Shown: one piece after another, positions 54,716 through 64,000 of the stretch
Layout of the letters: every line of letters begins with the position of its first letter
Position numbering within the stretch: the stretch's first letter is position 1
NCBI RefSeq assembly: GCF_963259705.1
Contig: NC_081842.1
Coordinates: forward strand, 185,384,349 to 185,448,348
DNA: 64,000 bases
Direction of reading: 5' to 3'
DNA from: Myotis daubentonii
Lineage: Eukaryota > Chordata > Mammalia > Chiroptera > Vespertilionidae
The notes under the pieces: model-generated
Database searches by the model: none
What the model was told of the DNA's origin: nothing
What the model saw: only the letters and a program-made list of their open reading frames with translations
Made by a program: the position numbers and the translations under genes

Positions 54716-55485
54716 ACCCAGAACAGCATTTACCACATTGGGGGGAGAAACATAAGGGTATAGATGGCTCCTGCCCTCAAACTACAGTCCAATTGTGGAG
54801 GTAAACTACACTATTCAATGTATAGAAACAGGGCACGGGTACACAGGAAGCAAGTAAAGGATGAGGTGATTTGGACTATGGGCTGGTAAGTGGTACAGAG
54901 TGGCTGCTTTGGTATTTCAGGGCAGGAAGTAGTTCCAAAGGCCTATGGGAGATTAAGATAAGTCCTTAGAGAGCAGGAATGAGCTAAATTGGGACTGGAA
55001 TTTGAATGTTATTCTGATAGGTGAAGGAAACACCATTCTCATGAAAACAAACAATTTTTATGTTGGAAGAAACTTAGAGGTGATCACCTCCTACCCCTTC
55101 ATTTTATAGATAGGAAAGCTGGAAGAGAAGGAAATAAGGGACTTGTTCAATGTTATAAAGTCATTTATGACAGACTTTTATGTGTAGACACTGGGGACAC
55201 AGGCAGGTAGATGGAAGTCCTGCCTTCAGAAGGTTCCTAGGCTAGTAGAAAGAGGGCACGGAAATGAGTAGGTGCAATCAAGTGTCACAGAGGTTATGAG
55301 TCTATGTGGGGCCTAGTGCAGTTGCAAAGGAGGGGCACTCATAGAGTAGCACACGCAAACTTCAAAAGACAAGGTCAATCAAGGTCAGGCACAAAAATGC
55401 TGAAATTCATCTCCTAAGTTCTGAAACCACTGACTAGAATGAATTTCTGACTCGGAGTGGCTTACATTGGAACAATGAAGAGAAG
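54716..55485. other. unique DNA with L2-like pieces
   Basis: 55060-55165 antisense MIR-like (TTCATTTTATAGATAGGAAA) and 55185-55260 L2-like. No gene. Confidence 0.45.
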
Positions 55486-55905
55486 CAGACACTGAATCTA
55501 GAATGGAAAGAGCTGAGGTCTGATTTTTGCTCTGCTTCTCCCTGGCTGTGCGGCATTGGGCTTGCTACTCGCATTTCCAGGAGCATCAATTGTTTCATGA
55601 CAAAATCAGTTGTTTCATTATAAAAGCAAAGGAGCTACTTTGCCCCTTTTTTCAGGGTTGCGGGAATGATCAGAGGAAACATCTAAGAGTAAGTGCTTAC
55701 TTAATTATAAAGTGCTAAAGCAATGTATATGTTGCTATTATTTCTTCTGTGTAGAGTTTGATGAGGAAGAAAGAAGTCCTGGATTATAGTTGAGTCACCT
55801 CTCTGGGCTCCTGCTTTCTTGTCTATGGAATAAGATGGTAACTATTCCATCCACCTTACAGAAATTGTATAAACTGAAAAGTACTCATGGTAATAAAATG
55901 ATAGG
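55486..55905 (+). mobile_element. two diverged MIR SINEs
   Basis: 55515-55740 (CTCCCTGGCTGTGCGGCATT) and 55760-55900 (TCTCTGGGCTCCTGCTTTC). Confidence 0.55.
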
Positions 55906-55989
55906 TGCAAACAAAAGGCATGACTGCATTACTGAATGGGGATCAGTGATTGAGTAGAAGGCAAACCAGGATTGTTACTGTAAACTCCC

Positions 55990-56180
55990 ATTTGTACCTG
56001 AATCCATTAACAAAGAGCATTCACAGCTATTATCCCATCTAATTTCATCAACAGCTCTGTGAGATGAACCTGGAGGGATGAGCCGATCACAGATGATTAG
56101 CCTCCTCTCACAGATGAGAAAACTGAGACTCAGAGTAAGTGATGAGTTTAGAGACTGAATCTCAGTGTAGCCTCACTGAG
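55990..56180 (-). mobile_element. MIR SINE
   Basis: CACAGCTATTATCCCATCTA, CACAGATGAGAAAACTGAG. Confidence 0.75.
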
Positions 56181-56920
56181 GCCTACAGTTTCCTGGTGCC
56201 CAGAACTCTCTTCATGCAAGTCAGTTTGGAAGACAGGCCAAAGTCAAGCTGGGAATCAACTTCCCCCTTGCCTTGGGGAGCAGTACTGGCCTGTCCCCTC
56301 CCCCGCCCTCATTCTGTACCTAACCCTGGGGGTACTTGATAAAATCTCTTTCTCAGAAATGGGTTAGAGGTCTCACCTGCATCAGGTGCCTCTCCAAACT
56401 AATAAACAAAGCCATCTCTACTATTTTCTTTATTCAAAGGATTCCAGATGGGAGACCAGCACAGCTGGCATACTCTTCAGGATGCTTCCAGCTGCTCAGG
56501 CTGTCTCAGCTAAGACATGCTCTCCTTTGTTCCCGATCTCAGTTGAGGCAGGAACCTCGGGGTTATTGTCCACTTCTCTGTTCAAGCCGTTCCTTTGCCA
56601 AAACCCTCCAGTGGCTGGATTAAGCCAGTTCCCATGTGTGTTCCTTTCCCCATAAAGATCCTAAAGTAGAGAGAATTATATTTTGGGGTTTGGGGAGATT
56701 GTATCATGTTTTGTTAGAAGGTTTACTGCAAAGACTCTTTTCCTCACTTCGGCCATGGAAATTTGGGAGACTCTTCAATAGGGCCTGAAATATACAGAAT
56801 CTAGGAATTGGGCTTGGCTAAGTCTTCTCTCATTAAGGGGCGGGATCTGGGTGTGAAGTATACTGATCCAATTAGGAGGGGAAGGGATTACCAGGACCAG
56901 AGCTGGTCCAGGAACAGGAA
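56181..56920. other. unique DNA
   Basis: Nothing recognised as coding. Confidence 0.4.
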
Positions 56921-57000
56921 ATGCTAATGCCTGCCTCCTGGGGAGCAATTATTGACAGATGATTATCTTTCTAGGGTAGCCCAGGCACCCATTCTTTCAA
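56921..57000. promoter_or_regulatory. candidate conserved noncoding element
   Basis: GAAATGCTAATGCC, GCAATTATTGACAGATGATT and GATTATCTTTC form a compact block with TGACAG-type TALE and homeodomain sites. Inference only. Confidence 0.3.
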
Positions 57001-57179
57001 GATCTTCCTTGATCTCCAGGCTGTGTTGGGAGGAGGTCTTATTTGGTCTACGAGATCCCTGAACTTGTCTCTGTCCCAGGCTGATCACACTGTGCTGTTA
57101 TCTGTTTTAGTGACTGCCTCCCTCCACTAGATTCTGAGCTCCCCCGACACTGGTTCTGGTTCATCTTTGTATCCAGTTC

Positions 57180-57440
57180 CCAGCACAGGGTTTGGCACAC
57201 AGTGGATTTAGCACTGTGGTTAGGATCCTGGGCCAGACTGCCTGTGCTTGATTCCCAGCTTGACCACTCTTAGCCTGAAGACCCAGGACCAGTCACTTAA
57301 CCTCTCTGGGTCTTCATTTCCTCATCTGTAAAGTGGGAGAAATAATGGTAATTATCTCATAGGGTTGTCACAAGGGTTAAAAAATGTAAAGCATTTCTAA
57401 CAGTGCCTAGCACAGAGTAAGTGCTATGTAAGGGTTGGAT
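57180..57440 (+). mobile_element. MIR SINE, near full length
   Basis: CACTGTGGTTAGGATCCTGG, ACCAGTCACTTAACCTCTCT, CTCATCTGTAAAGTGGGAGA and AGTGCCTAGCACAGAGTAAG in order. Confidence 0.9.
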
Positions 57441-58025
57441 AGCATGATTTAAATCCCAATTCTGAATTTTAGGTCTTCACTCTATGTAAAACAGGTCCAC
57501 CTGCACTAGGAGGTATAATTCCATGCTTCCCCACCCCCCCCACCCCCCGCCCCGCCCCAGCCTAGTTCTGGGAATGAGTTCCAAGCTTCTGGGGCTGGAG
57601 GGCAGACCAAGGAAGACTGCACAGGAGAAGTTATAATGTTTTGCAAAATTTGACCCTTGATGACCTCTCTGTGCTGGATGACATGAAATGCAATTAGACT
57701 CACTCCTCCTTTCTCTGCCCCTAATCTGTTCAATGGCACTCATCACCTGGGCCCAACAGACGCTGAGAGGCATTAAGGCAGCAACAGGAAGGCCTTCTGC
57801 AACAGGAAGGCTGATCCAAACTGGCCTTGGCTGGTCTGTGTTGAGTGGCCTGAGTGGGAGGGGAAGTGGAGGGCAGCCAGTGGAGAAGGGTGAGCAGAAA
57901 GTTCCAGAATGCTTCCTTCCTCCTGAGAAGGCTATGGGTAGGATAGTCCTATGGCTATATCTAAGGGACACAGTATCTGGCACTACATAGGTGTTTGTTA
58001 AATAAAATAAAATATACCCACATTA
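57441..58025. other. unique DNA with a chance long frame
   Basis: The 168-codon minus-strand frame (57477-57983) has no domain and overlaps two other frames. Left as noncoding. A C-rich run lies at 57530-57560. Confidence 0.4.
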
Positions 58026-58165
58026 ATCTGGTGAGGGAGGATCCGGGAATGGCCTTTGGAGTCTGGCAGTCATGGCTCTGCCACTTACTGGTTGTGTGAC
58101 CTTTGGGAAATTCATTTGCCATTTAAACCCGTTTCCTCTTCTGGAAAATGAGGGTCAGAAAATCA
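58026..58165 (+). mobile_element. MIR SINE
   Basis: CCACTTACTGGTTGTGTGAC. Confidence 0.85.
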
Positions 58166-58800
58166 ATGTTCTCAGACAAGACTACAATCAGCATTCTTAA
58201 ACTAAAGCAGATTCCCAGGCCTCACTTCAGAGAGTTTAATTAGTTGGGCCTGGAATGGGGCCCTGGATCTGTATTTCTCATAAGCAACCAGGGAGTTGTG
58301 ACACGTGGGCCACATCCATGGGAACAAATTGGTTCTTCCTGGATTTCATATGTTATGGGTTTATAATTTTCTTAAGGTTAAATTACAAGTCTGACCATAT
58401 TGAGCCCCAATGGCCCATCACAATTTACCTGGGAGGCTGGGATTATTATATTCTTCACTTTACAGATTGAGAATTTGAGGCTCTTAGGAGTTGAGGAAAT
58501 TCTTTGAGGTCACACAGCTTGTTAGTGACAGAGGCCAGGCTTGAACTCTGTTCTTGTGACTTTCAATTCCATGCCTTTTCCCCTTTTTCACAAACGGGAA
58601 GAAGACAGAGCCCTGTCCTTGAAAAGTGGCTGGCTCACAGGAATATAAGAACACCAAGAAAAGCCTATAATCCTATGAACTTCATAAAGTGATTCATAAT
58701 AAAGGGAATTCAGAGAACAGCCAGAGAGGGCAGAAGCAGTCAGGGAAGACTTCCTGGAGGAGGTGAAGCTTGGGTAGGTTAGCTTTGGAGGCTGGGTACA
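58166..58800. other. unique DNA with a MIR and an L2-like piece
   Basis: 58430-58560 antisense MIR (GAGGTCACACAGCTTGTTAG). 58735-58790 L2-like (GGGAAGACTTCCTGGAGGAG). Confidence 0.55.
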
Positions 58801-59240
58801 GCTGGGGCAGGCAGAGGTGGGGCGGTTATATTTGTGTCCCCACTCCTAGCTCCCTAGGAAAACCTTGATCTGAACCATAGGGAGAGGACTTGAACTATGG
58901 AGAGAAAACTTAGGAGGTCTGGACCCAGCCAGGATGGCTGGAAAAGGTCTCCAGTTTGGGAAGAGGAGGCAGCAGGAAGGGCATCAGCCACATATGCGCA
59001 GAAAGGAAGTAGAAGAGTATCCTTAGAGCCTTCCAAACGGCCAACCTCTCAGCATTGCCAAAATGGCCAGCAGGCCTCCCCATTCAGTCAGGCCAGGCAC
59101 CAAATCCTGCTAGCCCGGTGGCTCTAGATGTGACCTAGGAGCTTCTGGGTATTACTCAGCCACCCCCACCCGCACCCCCAATCCTGACCCTACCTCCATC
59201 TGGGACCAGGTTACTCTTCTGGGCACCCAGGAGGCCTGTT
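58801..59240. other. unique DNA
   Basis: Nothing recognised. Confidence 0.4.
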
Positions 59241-59380
59241 GGCTCCAGCAGCTGGTGCAGGATTAATAATTGAGGCTCTCTCCTGAGCCTTGCATCCACC
59301 AGGGACTAGTCCTCCCGCTGCCTGCTATTATTGCTCTCTGATCAATTAGTGGGGAAGAAATGAGGTCAGAGAGAGCAGGT
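59241..59380. promoter_or_regulatory. candidate conserved noncoding element
   Basis: Repeat-free, with AGGATTAATAATTGAGG (59259-59275) and CTGATCAATTAGTGGGG. Inference only. Confidence 0.3.
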
Positions 59381-59925
59381 GTGGGCTTGGCTTTGTTTCC
59401 GGGAAAGGGTTAGGCTTGGCTGGGGCTGAGGTGGGGTGGTGATGAGGAGAGAGTTCTCAGGGCTTCAGGCCATAGGCAGTAGAGAGGAGAGTGGGCCACA
59501 GCAAATACAGGGCTTTTAGCTCAGAGGGTTTGGCCTCACTGTTGCCAAGAGATAAAAACAGCATTTGGAAAACATTTGTGCTCCAGGCTGCACAGGGCAT
59601 GGGGATGGGCCCATTAGCCACTTAATGTCCTGGATAATGACCATCGGCTTCCGAGAATGTCAGCTGGAAACCCAGACTCTACCAACACCGTGGAAACAAG
59701 CCAGCATCTTTAGCTTCATGTTCAAAGCCCTCCCCATCTAGCCAACCAATCTCACTCACTTCATCTATAATCTTCCTCTAATGTGGTTCTATGCTCCAGC
59801 AACCTGAGCATGTCCTGGGCTCTCTTATTTCCCTTCCTTTGCTTAAAATGTTGCTCCTTTCTGCCTCTCTCTGTTCCATCTCTACCTGGTGAAATCCCCT
59901 TGTGTACCATGTCATAAACTACCTT
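59381..59925. other. unique DNA
   Basis: Nothing recognised. Confidence 0.4.
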
Positions 59926-60189
59926 CCTTTTTTTTTTTTTTTTAATCTTCACCCAAAGATATTTTTCCATTGATTTTTTTTTTTTAGAGGGAGTGGAAGA
60001 GAGATGGAAAGAGAGAGAAAATCAATTCGAGAGAAACACATAGATTGGTTGCCTCCTGCATGTGCCCTGACCAGGTCCAGGGCCAGGGAGAAGCCTGCAA
60101 CTGAGGTACATGCCCTTGACTGGAATCGAACCCAGAACCCTTCAGTCCACAGACCGATGCTCTATCCACTGAGCCAAACTGGCTAGGGC
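59926..60189 (-). mobile_element. Ves SINE, long-body type
   Basis: T-rich tail at 59926-59945, body with GTGCCCTGACCAGGTCCAGG, then GACTGGAATCGAACCCAG and CACTGAGCCAAACTGGCTAG. The extra GGGCCAGGG part makes it longer than the other copies. Confidence 0.93.
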
Positions 60190-60830
60190 ATATAGCTAGC
60201 TTTTGTATGTAGCCCTCTCTTCTAGTCCCCATCAGAAGCTGTTTCTTGCCTCCAACCTCCAGGATGCTGACAACATTTTACCTTATACTAAGGAAATCTG
60301 AACTTGTTCTCATCTTCTTTCCCTGCCTGAGAGCACTGGAATCACAGAAGACCATGACTTGTCCAGCATGCTTTCTGTCACACACTAGGTCTGAGGAACT
60401 GTTTGTTAAATCTAATACCCGCCTATACATTACAATCTATTTTGATATATTACTCTAAACACTTACTGAATGTAAGTGTTTATCCATTGTTGACTTTACA
60501 TTTGCTGTTCCCTTTGGCTTATGTACCCTTCCTTGCTTTTCTCTTGGGCAAGATTCAGCTCCAACTCAGGTTAATCTGTGCTCTCTGTATATTTGATTCT
60601 TGTCTTTGATGGCGGGATTCATACTGTGCCATGAACAAGGCAGCCTTTCTCAGTGCTCAGGGTGGGCTGTCCCTGACCCAGGGTCTCTGGTCTTTCTTGA
60701 CTTGAAGGACGAACCTCCTTTAACCCTTAAAGTGGCATCAGCAAAAGGAGACCTGCAGATGTCTTATAAGTCTGTGCTAAATTTTTATCTTCTTTTACAG
60801 CATTAATCCAGCTTTGATTTTATAGCTGGC
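60190..60830. other. unique DNA
   Basis: Nothing recognised. Confidence 0.4.
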
Positions 60831-61280
60831 CATCCATGTTCTTGATTTTGTGCCCATTTAAAAGTTCATCATCAAGATGACTCAAATGATCCAGGAAGTG
60901 GTGGGGAACTTGGGCTCACGGGACAGATCAAGCTGCTAAAGATAATCTCCTGGTCACTTCCCACAAAAGAATACTTTCCCTCCCTCTTTAAACAGGCAAG
61001 GGTATCCCATTCAAATCAGAAGGGTTAAGTATAAAGAGCCGATGAAGACATGGGAACAATACATCATAGAGTTAAAAGGATAATGACCATTGAAATCAGC
61101 CTTTCCAGAAGTCACTGACAAAGTCTCAGAATGACTGTTACCTGAATCACGAGGATTATGTCCTAATGACAGCACAACACAGGCCATTATCCAGATAAAA
61201 GCAGAAATAAAGAGCAAGCTTAGTTTAGAAAGGTCTGTGGTAGCAATTGTTCTGACTTTTAGAACGCAGTGAGACATCCT
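60831..61280. promoter_or_regulatory. candidate conserved noncoding element
   Basis: About 450 bases with no repeat and even composition, e.g. GCTAAAGATAATCTCCTGG (GATA-type site) and CAGATAAAAGCAGAAATAAAG. The minus strand holds an 88-codon frame (61011-61277) with one hydrophobic run, LLFISAFIWIMACVVL, that I cannot assign. Regulatory DNA and chance coding are both possible. Confidence 0.3.
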
Positions 61281-61309
61281 CTGAATGTCTTAAGATTGAC
61301 ATTAACTAC

Positions 61310-61420
61310 AGTGAAGCAGAGAAGAGAGAAGGGAGAGGAAGGAGAGCAGAGGGAAGAGAGAATGCAGAGTAAGTGCTTAGGAACAGAGATGGAGAGGAAG
61401 AAATGGAATACGTTCCTGTG
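61310..61420. repeat. purine-rich tract
   Basis: GAAGAGAGAAGGGAGAGGAA and continuing GA-rich DNA. Confidence 0.85.
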
Positions 61421-61439
61421 CATAGGAGGTGCTGCTGAG

Positions 61440-61655
61440 CTCTTTACTGTGCCAGGAACTCCACACCCATGACTCATTTATGCCTCGTAATAACTCAGGA
61501 GTGTGGGTAGTATCATCATCACTTTATGCACCAGGAAACTGAGGTTCAGGGAGGGCGAATTACTTGTGCAAAATCTCCCAGAAAATAAGTGACAGGAGTG
61601 GGGCTTGAACCCAGGACTATCCGACTCCCTAACCTGTGCTCTTTCTTCTGTGCTC
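61440..61655 (-). mobile_element. MIR SINE
   Basis: CACCAGGAAACTGAGGTTCA, GGGGCTTGAACCCAGGACTA. Confidence 0.85.
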
Positions 61656-62275
61656 TACAAGGCTGAGAGTGGGTAATGGTAGACTAGGGCAGAAGGAAGA
61701 GAATTTGGGATGGCAACAGGGCTGGAGAAGGCTCACAAAATCCAAGTGCTTGCCAAGCCCAACCACTCATGCCTGAGCAGCCGGCTGATTTTTCATAAAA
61801 TAAAAGAAACCCTTGAATTGAGAAATATGTGTGTCTCCTAGATTGGATTGTGCAGTGAACAGTAGCCAGAGCGAGCAGCAATCCATCACGGCCTGGCATT
61901 GGCGGGTGGAACTGTCGTGAAGGTGACTTTGGGTGGAAAGCCAGGGTCCAACCTCTAGCTGCCTCCCGGGAGCCTGGGTGTGGGGTGGAAGGGAATGGCG
62001 ACAAGTTCCCTCCTCCCAATTGCTGAGCTGTTCTCCTCCATTTTCTTTCCAGTGTTTTACGTGCTGCACTGATGCTAGTCTGGCAGCAGCCAGCCAGGTC
62101 CTGGGAGCTGAAGATCGGGCTGAGCCTGGAGAGATGAATTGAGTCAGCAAGACACTGAGACTCAACTTATCCACCTTTGTGACGCCAGATTTAACTTCTC
62201 CCTTGTTGGCTGTGGGTCCTGGTGTGGGGCTAATCAGCCTGAGATGGGCCCTGGAGGGTATCCCCTTACCGGGGA
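61656..62275. other. unique DNA
   Basis: Nothing recognised; minus-strand frames at 61684-62174 overlap in two phases. Confidence 0.4.
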
Positions 62276-62600
62276 ATGCTAGTGGTTAGGGACTCTGGCT
62301 CTGTAGTCAATCAGACCTGATTTCAAGTCCTGGCTTGGTTACCTAATTACTACCTGTGTGATTTTATTGTTCTTAGAATGTAGTAGGTTTATAGTTTAGG
62401 CTTTGGTCTCATTCAGATCTGTCACTTACGAGGTGTGTGGCTTTGGGCAGGTCACTTAACTCCCTTGGGCCTTAAGTTCCTCATAAAGTGAGGTTGATGA
62501 CAATCATCTCCTCCTCGTAGTTTTGTAGTTCATCCATGTGGAGCATCTAGCTCTGAGCCTGACCCATGATGCTGCTCAGTTATTATATTTTCATTTCCCA
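62276..62600 (+). mobile_element. two MIR SINEs
   Basis: 62280-62375 (AGTGGTTAGGGACTCTGGCT) and 62385-62595 (CTTTGGGCAGGTCACTTAAC). Confidence 0.8.
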
Positions 62601-62825
62601 CCGGAGGTAGAAAGACTTATTTTTAAGGGTGAGAGGGTGAATGGTTAGCGTGTCATTTCAGGTGGTTTGTGTATATTTAAGAGAGGGAGAGCAAACGCTG
62701 AGGGAGTGGAAGGGCCCTCCAGTTTGCGGAATGTGACAAAGAATCTTGAGTCCTTCTGAGTCTCATTTGCATTCTTGTACCCAGGAGCCTAAATGGCCTT
62801 GCAGAAAACTTGTGCATGTTAGCAT
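62601..62825. other. unique DNA
   Basis: Nothing recognised. Confidence 0.4.
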
Positions 62826-62914
62826 CCAACACATCCATGTTTAAATCCCAGATTTGCCCTTGATCTTGAACAAAATTGAACCTCTGTGAGTCTTATTTTC
62901 TTAAGAAGGTGGTG

Positions 62915-62998
62915 AAGGCCTGAGGTGGGGGACAGGAGTAGGCTGGTGGACATACATAATACTTTCAACAATAAAGAATTGTTAAAAATAAATAAAAT
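62915..62998 (+). mobile_element. short bat L1 3' end insertion
   Basis: Ends CATAATACTTTCAACAATAA followed by AAATAAATAAAA. It is the sense counterpart of 27.9 kb. Target duplications are not clear. Confidence 0.6.
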
Positions 62999-63017
62999 GG
63001 TGATAATAGTGTTTGTC

Positions 63018-63021
<4 letters not shown>

Positions 63022-63068
<47 letters not shown>
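63022..63068. repeat. (GT)n microsatellite
   Basis: About 23 GT units. Confidence 0.98.
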
Positions 63069-63069
<1 letters not shown>

Positions 63070-63219
63070 TGTCCTTTACAGAATCTAGCACAGAGTAGGT
63101 GCTTAATAAATGGATGGCTGCCTTGTGTGCCAGCTAAGAGGTTGTGTAGCTGGTCTGTTATCACAAAGCAGAAGATGGGCAGAGAGCACGGGTGATATCC
63201 TCAGGTGAAATGCAGAACG

Positions 63220-63345
63220 GTCCTTTTCTAAAGATGAGGAAATAGAGGCTAAGGAGTAAGGGACAGATTGTCCCAAGGTCACACATCCAATTAGTGACAG
63301 CAGCAGGACTCCTGGGCCAGAAATCATTCCACAGCTCAGCCTAAA
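63220..63345 (-). mobile_element. MIR SINE
   Basis: AAAGATGAGGAAATAGAGGC, CCAAGGTCACACATCCAATT. Confidence 0.8.
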
Positions 63346-64000
63346 ACACCACTCACCCTTTTAATTCCATACTTTGCGCTCTTCTCTGGTGGGTTGAATG
63401 ACAAAACAGGGGCTCCAAGACCCGCTCTGACCCACTGAGTCCCTTGTTGAAAGATAAACAGCAATTGAACCTTCTGCAGTGAGTTGGACTACTTCTCCCC
63501 TTCTTTTTCAAGGGGGTTATAGCGAGTGACTCTGATAGATAGCCATGGCCTTGGAGCTACACTGTGGGGACCCTCCAATAACCTTCCCTTGTTTGTTGGC
63601 TAAATGCATGAGGATTAAAAGCCTCCCTATCAAGCTCGCCTTGTCTCTCAGATGCCTTTGAGGTTCCCTCATTGAGAAGCTGAACTGTTCCTGTTGGCCA
63701 AGTCTGGCCTAAGTAGCTGATGCTCTTCTGAGATGGCACTGCCCCCTCACATCCCTCATCTCCCCTACTCTCTATCTCACTGGCAAGTCCACACCCTGGC
63801 CCAGCCCTCCTCCTTTCCAACTGGGGCCCTGAAGCCACCTCTGCTTGGCCTCCCTGTCTCCCTCCTGGTCCCCTCCAACTCACTCTCCACACTCAAGCCA
63901 GAACTGGTTTCCTTGTCAGTGACTCACCTCTACAAGACACTTTTGGTCTTTCTCTGCCAGCTGAATAAAACTCCAAATATGTTGGCTGGGCCTATGGTTC
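63346..64000. other. unique DNA
   Basis: No gene recognised. 63760-63960 (ACTCACTCTCCACACTCAAG) may include an L2 piece. Confidence 0.4.

Larger units (their letters stand above)
62826..63115 (+). mobile_element. MIR SINE split by an L1 tail and carrying a GT run
   Basis: MIR left part TTTAAATCCCAGATTTGCCC; right part CACAGAGTAGGTGCTTAATA. Between them lie an L1 terminus and the microsatellite. Confidence 0.75.

Noticed and set aside
57477..57983. 168-codon minus-strand frame
   Set aside because: No recognisable domain and low-complexity Gly-rich end derived from a C-rich run.

Overview
The window looks like nuclear DNA of a vespertilionid (evening) bat. Three repeat classes support this together. 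At least nine tRNA-derived Ves SINEs carry readable A/B-box heads. Six non-autonomous Helitrons of the HeliBat type have a TC start, a CTRR end and a GTGCACGAAT...TTCGTGCAC 3' hairpin; such elements are known as an amplified group only in Vespertilionidae among mammals. Non-autonomous hAT elements have clean terminal inverted repeats. MIR, L2/L3, old L1 3'UTRs, MLT1-like LTRs and Charlie/Tigger pieces form the older eutherian layer. No database could be searched, so species and chromosome are not assigned.

The window is gene-poor. I found no open reading frame that I can call a functional protein-coding gene; most long frames lie in repeats or GC-rich DNA. The one certain gene-derived feature is a broken RPS26 retrocopy (minus strand, about 23.1-23.5 kb). 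Two low-confidence candidates remain: a minus-strand cluster of frames with splice-like and polyadenylation signals at 36.2-37.3 kb, and a possible terminal exon with a strong acceptor and an AATAAA at 43.6-43.8 kb. A CpG-rich block with a strong CTCF-like site lies at 33.4-34.3 kb. Several unique AT-rich stretches with homeodomain-type motifs (19.9-20.4, 31.3, 49.7, 53.6, 56.9, 59.3 and 61.0 kb) could be conserved regulatory DNA.

Layout. 0-2.3 kb: L1 inserted in an antisense L1, with a Ves SINE on top. 2.3-4.3 kb: mostly unrecognised. 4.3-4.8 kb: HeliBat A. 5.5-8.06 kb: a probable antisense, degraded endogenous retroviral stretch, then a nearly perfect 329-bp tandem duplication. 8-12 kb: MIRs, a hAT MITE and C-rich DNA. 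12-15.9 kb: a Helitron cluster (B inside an old L1, C inside a mariner-type MITE, D alongside). 16-19.4 kb: old hAT, a long G tract, two Ves SINEs, L1 and MLT1 pieces. 19.4-23 kb: a CNE candidate, MIR, L3 tail, MLT1-like LTR and HeliBat E. 23-27 kb: RPS26 pseudogene, GT microsatellite, nhAT, polypurine block and Ves SINE. 27-31 kb: L1 and Ves SINEs. 31-37.5 kb: MIRs, CpG block, a young hAT with a perfect target duplication and the minus-strand gene candidate. 37.7-40.8 kb: L1, Ves SINE, HeliBat F and Charlie. 41-49.5 kb: MIRs, candidate exon, the twin of HeliBat F's cargo, a second nhAT, Tigger and L1/SINE. 49.5-64 kb: mostly unique DNA with many MIRs and CNE candidates.

The most interesting observations concern Helitrons: an 82-bp cargo segment in HeliBat F with a near-identical twin 4 kb away, an inverted pair of CTCF-like motifs in HeliBat E, a perfect 25-bp-arm hairpin plus an 83-90-bp tandem repeat in HeliBat D, and a minisatellite shared by A and C at different copy number.
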